The position numbers and the translations under genes were made by a program. Of a DNA stretch of 64,000 nucleotides, positions 59,714-64,000 are shown piece by piece. The notes under the pieces were generated by a model. That model had not been told where the DNA came from, searched no databases, and was given only the letters and a program-made list of their open reading frames with translations. Position 1 is the stretch's first letter, and each line of letters starts with the position of its first letter. Source of the DNA: Pseudocoprococcus catus (GTDB lineage: Bacteria > Bacillota > Clostridia > Lachnospirales > Lachnospiraceae); NCBI RefSeq assembly GCF_902381825.1, contig NZ_LR698973.1, forward strand, positions 3,053,137 through 3,117,136, written 5' to 3'.

Positions 59714-60790
59714 ATGAAAATTACAGGGATTAAAGTGCGTCAGGTAGAAGTACCGTTAGTGGAACCGTTCCGTATTTCGCTCGGGGTTATTACGCATTCT
59801 CGAAGCGTTATCGTGTCGGTGGAAACGGATGAGGGTCTGGTTGGTTACGGAGAAGGGGCGCCGGCGATTCTGATTACAGGAGAGAGCTTATCCGGTACAA
59901 GCGATGTGATCAGAGAGATGGAGAGAGATCTCATTGGTGTTGATCCGACGGATCTGGAAAAGGTATACTGGACGATGGATCATGCCGCAGCGCATTCGGG
60001 ATGTGCCAAGAATGCTATCGATATGGCATGTTATGACCTTCTTGGCAAGAAAGCAGGCATGCCGGTCTATAAGCTTTTGGGCGGATACAGGAATTATATT
60101 GAAACGGATATGACGGTTGGTATCGATACGCCGGAGGTAATGGCGGCCAAGGCTAGACAGTATGTGACGGATGGTTTTGATACAATTAAGACGAAAGTCG
60201 GTACTTCCTTTGCGGAGGATATTGCCAGAGTCAAAGCGATTCGTGAAGCGGTTGGGGATGACGTTAAGATTCGTGTGGATGCGAACCAGGCTTGGACAGC
60301 AAAAGAGGCTGTCCGTCTGATCAAGAGGCTGAATGAGTATAACCTGGAACTGGTAGAGCAGCCGGTTGCCTACCATGATATTGCAGGTCTGGAATATGTT
60401 ACTAAACATTCAGACGTGCCGATTATGTCGGATGAGAGCTGTTTTAATTCAAAGGATGCACTTCGACTTGTAGAGCGCAGAGCTATTGATTATCTGAATA
60501 TTAAGCTGATGAAGTGCGGCGGCATTCGCGAAGCACTGAAGATAAATGCCATCTGCGAGGCAGCAGGCATTGAAGTGATGCTTGGATGCATGGTAGAAGA
60601 GAGCAATCTGGGTATTACAGCAGCAGCCAGTCTCGGTGCAGCCACAAGAAATATCACACGCGCGGATCTCGATGCGACTTTTAACATGACAGAGAGGCCG
60701 TTTAAGGGAGGCATTTATGTGAAAGACACGAAGAAACTTGTGCTTCCGGATGTTCCGGGCTTTGGATTTATTGGTTTTGATAACGAATAG
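59714..60790 (+). CDS. Dipeptide epimerase (enolase superfamily)
   Basis: 358 residues. Muconate-lactonizing subgroup: KxK catalytic lysine in DTIKTKVGTSF, metal ligands in RVDANQAW, LVEQPV and MSDESCF, the second lysine in NIKLMKCGG, and the DLDATF motif near the end that marks L-Ala-D/L-Glu epimerases and related dipeptide epimerases. It would help recycle peptidoglycan peptides. GGGGGAAGAG precedes ATG 59714. The transglutaminase gene follows 19 bases later. Confidence 0.93.
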   Translation: MKITGIKVRQVEVPLVEPFRISLGVITHSRSVIVSVETDEGLVGYGEGAPAILITGESLSGTSDVIREMERDLIGVDPTDLEKVYWTMDHAAAHSGCAKNAIDMACYDLLGKKAGMPVYKLLGGYRNYIETDMTVGIDTPEVMAAKARQYVTDGFDTIKTKVGTSFAEDIARVKAIREAVGDDVKIRVDANQAWTAKEAVRLIKRLNEYNLELVEQPVAYHDIAGLEYVTKHSDVPIMSDESCFNSKDALRLVERRAIDYLNIKLMKCGGIREALKINAICEAAGIEVMLGCMVEESNLGITAAASLGAATRNITRADLDATFNMTERPFKGGIYVKDTKKLVLPDVPGFGFIGFDNE

Positions 60791-60809
60791 TTGATGGGAG
60801 GTGTGAAGC

Positions 60810-62192
60810 ATGTATCAGGATTTATCATTTATGAAAATTCCTTTGCCGGAGGATGTTTTAAAGCTAAAAAATTATGGTGATTATGCCGGTGCCCAGAAAA
60901 TGATCCGTTATTTTCTGGAACACAAGGAGATACCGAAGGCGCTGCGTAAGCGCTTGGAAATTGAGCAGGAAATTATCGGGGTGATGGGAGCAGATGAGTA
61001 TCCTTACACTTATGCCGAAGCATTGGAGATGATGACCAGTCATCTGCGTGATTTCAAAGAAGAAGAATTGCAGTATCTGAAAGAGATTGGTGCGGCGGAC
61101 TGGATTTATATTGATGGAGAAGTTCATTTTCAGCGCCTTTTCTATGATAATCTGACACAGACGCGTCCCGATCTGGCCGCTCGTGTGATTGTACAGAATG
61201 AGGAACTTGAAAAAGAGAATGCAATGAAACAGAAGCTGCTTAATGGGAATGTTCATTATATGAAGGAACACGGAGGCAGAACAGTTCATACACGCATCCG
61301 TGCAACTATTAAGGCCAAAAAGGAATTCGAGGAAGTCGGACGAAAAGTTTCTGTACATTTGCCGATTCCGAAGGTGTATGAGCAGGTTTCAAATGTACAG
61401 ATTCATGCTGCGAATCCGGAGATTACTTTTATTGCACCGGAAGATGCAGCGCAGAGAACAGTTTACTTTGAGACAGAACTGCAGCCGAATCAGGAATTTA
61501 TGGTGGAGTATTCATTTGATTATCATATTAATTATGTAGAACTGGATCCGAAGCGTGTCGCCGGTGAACAGCCGGATTTCTGTCTTGAAGAACAGTCACC
61601 GCATATCATGTTTACACCTTATTTAAGGAAACTGAGGGATGAACTGGCCGGTGATGAGACGAATCCGGTTATTCTGGCACGCCGATTTTACGATTTTGTG
61701 ACGACAAAGGTCATGTATTCTTTTGTGAGAGAATATTTTACAATTGAGTGCATTCCGGAATACTGTGCAGTCAATTTAAAAGGAGACTGCGGTGTACAGG
61801 CCCTTCTTTTTATCACGCTTTGCCGAATGTCCGGTATCCCGGCACGCTGGCAGTCTGGGCTGTATGCGACAGACTACTATACAGGCTGTCATGATTGGGC
61901 GCAGTTCTATGTTGCGCCTTACGGATGGGTATTTGCAGACCTCTCTTTTGGCGGAAGTGCATGGCGCGCAGGTGAAATTGAACGCTGGAATTATTATTTC
62001 GGTAATCTGGATGTTTTTCGAATGCCTGCGAACTCGGAAATTCAGAAAGCTTTTGTACCGGAGAAAAAATGGCTTCGCATCGACCCGATTGATAACCAGC
62101 GGGGCGAATTTGAATATGAGGATCATGGCCTTCGTTTTTCTCAGGTGGAAGTGTCACAGAAACTCATCTCTATGGAAGATATTGAGAAATAA
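60810..62192 (+). CDS. Transglutaminase-like domain protein
   Basis: 460 residues, no signal peptide. The C-terminal half carries the transglutaminase catalytic triad: Cys in KGDCGVQALLF, His in CHDWAQFYV, Asp in VFADLSFGG. The N-terminal half is helical with a beta region. Partnered with the epimerase, it may act as a cytoplasmic peptidase on cell-wall or other peptides. ATG 60810 follows GGGAGGTGTG. Convergent with the next gene, 3 bases apart. Confidence 0.88.
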   Translation: MYQDLSFMKIPLPEDVLKLKNYGDYAGAQKMIRYFLEHKEIPKALRKRLEIEQEIIGVMGADEYPYTYAEALEMMTSHLRDFKEEELQYLKEIGAADWIYIDGEVHFQRLFYDNLTQTRPDLAARVIVQNEELEKENAMKQKLLNGNVHYMKEHGGRTVHTRIRATIKAKKEFEEVGRKVSVHLPIPKVYEQVSNVQIHAANPEITFIAPEDAAQRTVYFETELQPNQEFMVEYSFDYHINYVELDPKRVAGEQPDFCLEEQSPHIMFTPYLRKLRDELAGDETNPVILARRFYDFVTTKVMYSFVREYFTIECIPEYCAVNLKGDCGVQALLFITLCRMSGIPARWQSGLYATDYYTGCHDWAQFYVAPYGWVFADLSFGGSAWRAGEIERWNYYFGNLDVFRMPANSEIQKAFVPEKKWLRIDPIDNQRGEFEYEDHGLRFSQVEVSQKLISMEDIEK

Positions 62193-62195
62193 CAA

Positions 62196-63176
62196 TTAAT
62201 AGCCTTGCCTTAAATCGACGATATGGTTCAGCACCTGACCGGCAAGAAAGCGTTCAATATTTTCAAAACACAGGTTCCAGATGGCCTGTTCAACATCTGT
62301 GTTGCCACCAAAACTTGGACCGGCGATATGAGGGGTGATGAAGACGTTTGGCAGATCCCATAACGGAGAGGCCTTTGGCAGCGGTTCAATTTCTGATACA
62401 TCCAGAGCAACCCCTTTTAAGTGCCCTTCTTTTAAAACATGCAATAAAGCATCATTTTTAATCAGACTGCCGCGGCCGACATTGATCAGCAATGCCTCTT
62501 TTTTCATCAGACGCAGACGTTTTTCATCAAAGAGGCCGATGGTTTCTGATGTATTTGGCAGACATCCGACAACGATGTCTGCTGTTTTAAGTTTGAGATC
62601 TAACTGGTCTGATCCGATGACTTCATCAAAGTCCGGAAGTGCTCTATGGTTCGGATGGCGGCGGAAGCCAATGATGGATGTATCAAAAGCTTTTAAACGA
62701 TGGGCAAGGGAAGAACCGATGTCTCCGGTGCCGAGAATCAGGACTGTTTTTTTGTAAATCGTGCCACAATTGTCAGATGGAAGCCAAGTGTGAGCTGCCT
62801 GATGATGTGAATAAACTGAAAATGATCGATACAGTGCAATAATAGTGCCAATCACATATTCGGATATAATGATACCAAAAGCACCGGAAGCATTGGTGAT
62901 CGTCAGATGGGAAGGCAACCGTTTCATACGTGCGTATTTGTCTGCGCCGGCCCATGTCAGCTGCAGCCATTTCAGACGAGGCGCTTTCAGAAGATCCGGT
63001 TCGTCAGGTTCGCCGATGATAACATCTGTGTGGCGAAGCAGAGATTCAGGGATGGTCTGACTGGAATTGATAAAGGTAAAATGACATTGTGAGCCAAACT
63101 GTGTACTGAAACGATCACGGATTGATGGTGGACAAGGGACAGCCACTAAAATATGGATGGGATAGTATGTGTTCAT
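62196..63176 (-). CDS. D-2-hydroxyacid dehydrogenase
   Basis: 326 residues of the NAD-dependent D-isomer dehydrogenase family. Rossmann motif LGTGDIGSSLA, then VGCLPNTSETIGLF, the catalytic Arg in INVGRGSLI, Glu in DVSEIEPLP and His in VFITPHIAG. Specific substrate cannot be read from sequence. The start at 63176 has AAAGGAAAT upstream. Confidence 0.92.
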   Translation of the reverse strand: MNTYYPIHILVAVPCPPSIRDRFSTQFGSQCHFTFINSSQTIPESLLRHTDVIIGEPDEPDLLKAPRLKWLQLTWAGADKYARMKRLPSHLTITNASGAFGIIISEYVIGTIIALYRSFSVYSHHQAAHTWLPSDNCGTIYKKTVLILGTGDIGSSLAHRLKAFDTSIIGFRRHPNHRALPDFDEVIGSDQLDLKLKTADIVVGCLPNTSETIGLFDEKRLRLMKKEALLINVGRGSLIKNDALLHVLKEGHLKGVALDVSEIEPLPKASPLWDLPNVFITPHIAGPSFGGNTDVEQAIWNLCFENIERFLAGQVLNHIVDLRQGY

Positions 63177-63325
63177 TGTGATATTTCCTTTCTGACTCTA
63201 ATCATAACATAGAATGTCGAAAAAATAAAAAGAATCTGACCGATGAGTTGCGACTCTTGACTAAACATGTTAAAATAAAATGCTATCTATAAATATTAAA
63301 GAAAGAAACATTAATGAGGTGTATC

Positions 63326-64000
63326 ATGGATCACGACAAAAAAACAAAACATGGTGGCCATAGAGGGCGCTTTTCGGGCAAGATCGGTTATGTTCTGGCA
63401 GTTGCCGGTTCAGCGGTCGGCCTTGGTAATATCTGGCGTTTCCCTTATCTGGCGGCAAAGTATGGCGGCGGAATTTTTCTGCTGGTGTATATTCTTTTGA
63501 CAGTATCTTTTGGGTATGTATTGATCATGTCGGAAACGGCGATCGGACGTATGACGAAGAAGAGCCCGGTGGGAGCCTTTTCCTTCTTTGGCAAAACGGC
63601 ACCATTTAAGATCGGTGGCTGGCTGAATGCAGTCATTCCGATGTTGATCGTGCCTTATTACAGCACCATTGGAGGTTGGGTCATTAAGTATCTGGTGGCG
63701 TATCTCAGCGGTAAGGTGCAGGTTGTAGCAGAAGACGGTTATTTTTCAGCATTTATTGCAGATTCCTGGCAGGCAGAACTCTGGTTCATTGTGTTTGCAG
63801 CATTGGTGTTTATCATTATTCTCGGAGGTGTCAAGAACGGTGTTGAATTGATGTCAAGAATTATGATGCCGGTTCTTGTGGTGCTGGCGATCATTGTGGC
63901 GATTTACTCTGTAACCCGTCCCGGGGCCATTGAGGGTGTGAAGTATTTCCTGATTCCGAATTTTGAACATTTCTCATGGATGACAGTTGTAGCTGCCATG
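63326..64000 (+). CDS. Sodium-dependent transporter, SNF/NSS family (3' end outside window)
   Basis: 225 residues visible, open to the right edge. After a basic N-terminus comes the NSS signature of helix 1, AGSAVGLGNIWRFPYLAAK, and helix 2 with the SETAIGR motif; six helices are visible. Members couple amino-acid or related uptake to sodium. ATG 63326 follows a weak AATGAGGT. It may be linked to the peptide-handling genes upstream. Confidence 0.95.
   Translation, partial: MDHDKKTKHGGHRGRFSGKIGYVLAVAGSAVGLGNIWRFPYLAAKYGGGIFLLVYILLTVSFGYVLIMSETAIGRMTKKSPVGAFSFFGKTAPFKIGGWLNAVIPMLIVPYYSTIGGWVIKYLVAYLSGKVQVVAEDGYFSAFIADSWQAELWFIVFAALVFIIILGGVKNGVELMSRIMMPVLVVLAIIVAIYSVTRPGAIEGVKYFLIPNFEHFSWMTVVAAM

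Overview
The window looks like a chromosome segment of a low-to-mid GC gut Firmicute, most likely a Lachnospiraceae-type clostridium. The basis is the infB-rbfA-nrnA-truB-ribF order, the clostridial style of two-component and ABC genes, and accessory genes (TnpV, CD1845, CD1871A, DUF6414, DUF3848, DUF6061) that I know from conjugative elements of that group. No species can be named from the sequence alone.

Layout. (1) 1-13.1 kb is ordinary chromosome: the translation/riboflavin operon infB-rbfA-nrnA-truB-ribF; a radical SAM/DUF4130 pair behind a promoter carrying three to four LexA-like (SOS) boxes; maf; two poorly characterised genes; then rplM-rpsI with a strong promoter and a structured leader. 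(2) 13.2-18.2 kb is the wreck of an integrative conjugative element: a broken parA, a parB scrap, CD1845, a Schlafen-like AAA_4 regulator and an intact-looking MOBP relaxase. (3) 18.2-31.6 kb holds three consecutive peptide-antibiotic defence cassettes, each a two-component system plus an ABC transporter: BcrAB-like, lantibiotic-immunity (MutE/MutG-like), and BceAB-RS. (4) 31.6-37.3 kb is debris plus an ATPase-DUF234 gene, an XRE membrane regulator and a frameshifted DUF6414 gene. (5) 37.0-44.8 kb is a transport locus: a deleted methyltransferase, an AraC regulator, ECF S and T components, and a giant EcfA-EcfA-ABC fusion with its ABC half-transporter partner, resembling siderophore (equibactin/yersiniabactin-type) uptake loci. 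(6) 44.8-52 kb is another graveyard (permease fragment, DUF6664, ATPase-DUF4143, short DUF3848, primase fragment, TnpV, CPBP protease, XRE genes, type IIG restriction-modification scrap, nonsense-mutated DUF3791). (7) 52.2-58.6 kb holds a hybrid histidine kinase with a SnoaL-like N-terminus, a decapitated c-di-GMP-I riboswitch fused to a receiver-domain tail, and a CXXC/4Fe-4S/TlpA redox operon divergent from a two-component system. (8) 58.6-64 kb returns to chromosome-like genes: a membrane protein, dipeptide epimerase, transglutaminase-like protein, D-2-hydroxyacid dehydrogenase, and the start of an SNF-family sodium symporter.

The main theme is a long-lived insertion hotspot. Transferable resistance and uptake cassettes stayed intact while the conjugation genes that probably brought them were shortened. 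Many of those remnants keep both ends of the gene and lack the middle, and two junctions sit at visible 8-9 bp microhomologies. Dispersed hairpin repeats with a common ATGC-TT-GCAT core lie in the gaps. The observations I would follow first are the SOS-boxed radical SAM/DUF4130 pair, the EcfA-ABC fusion in the uptake locus, and the truncated riboswitch.
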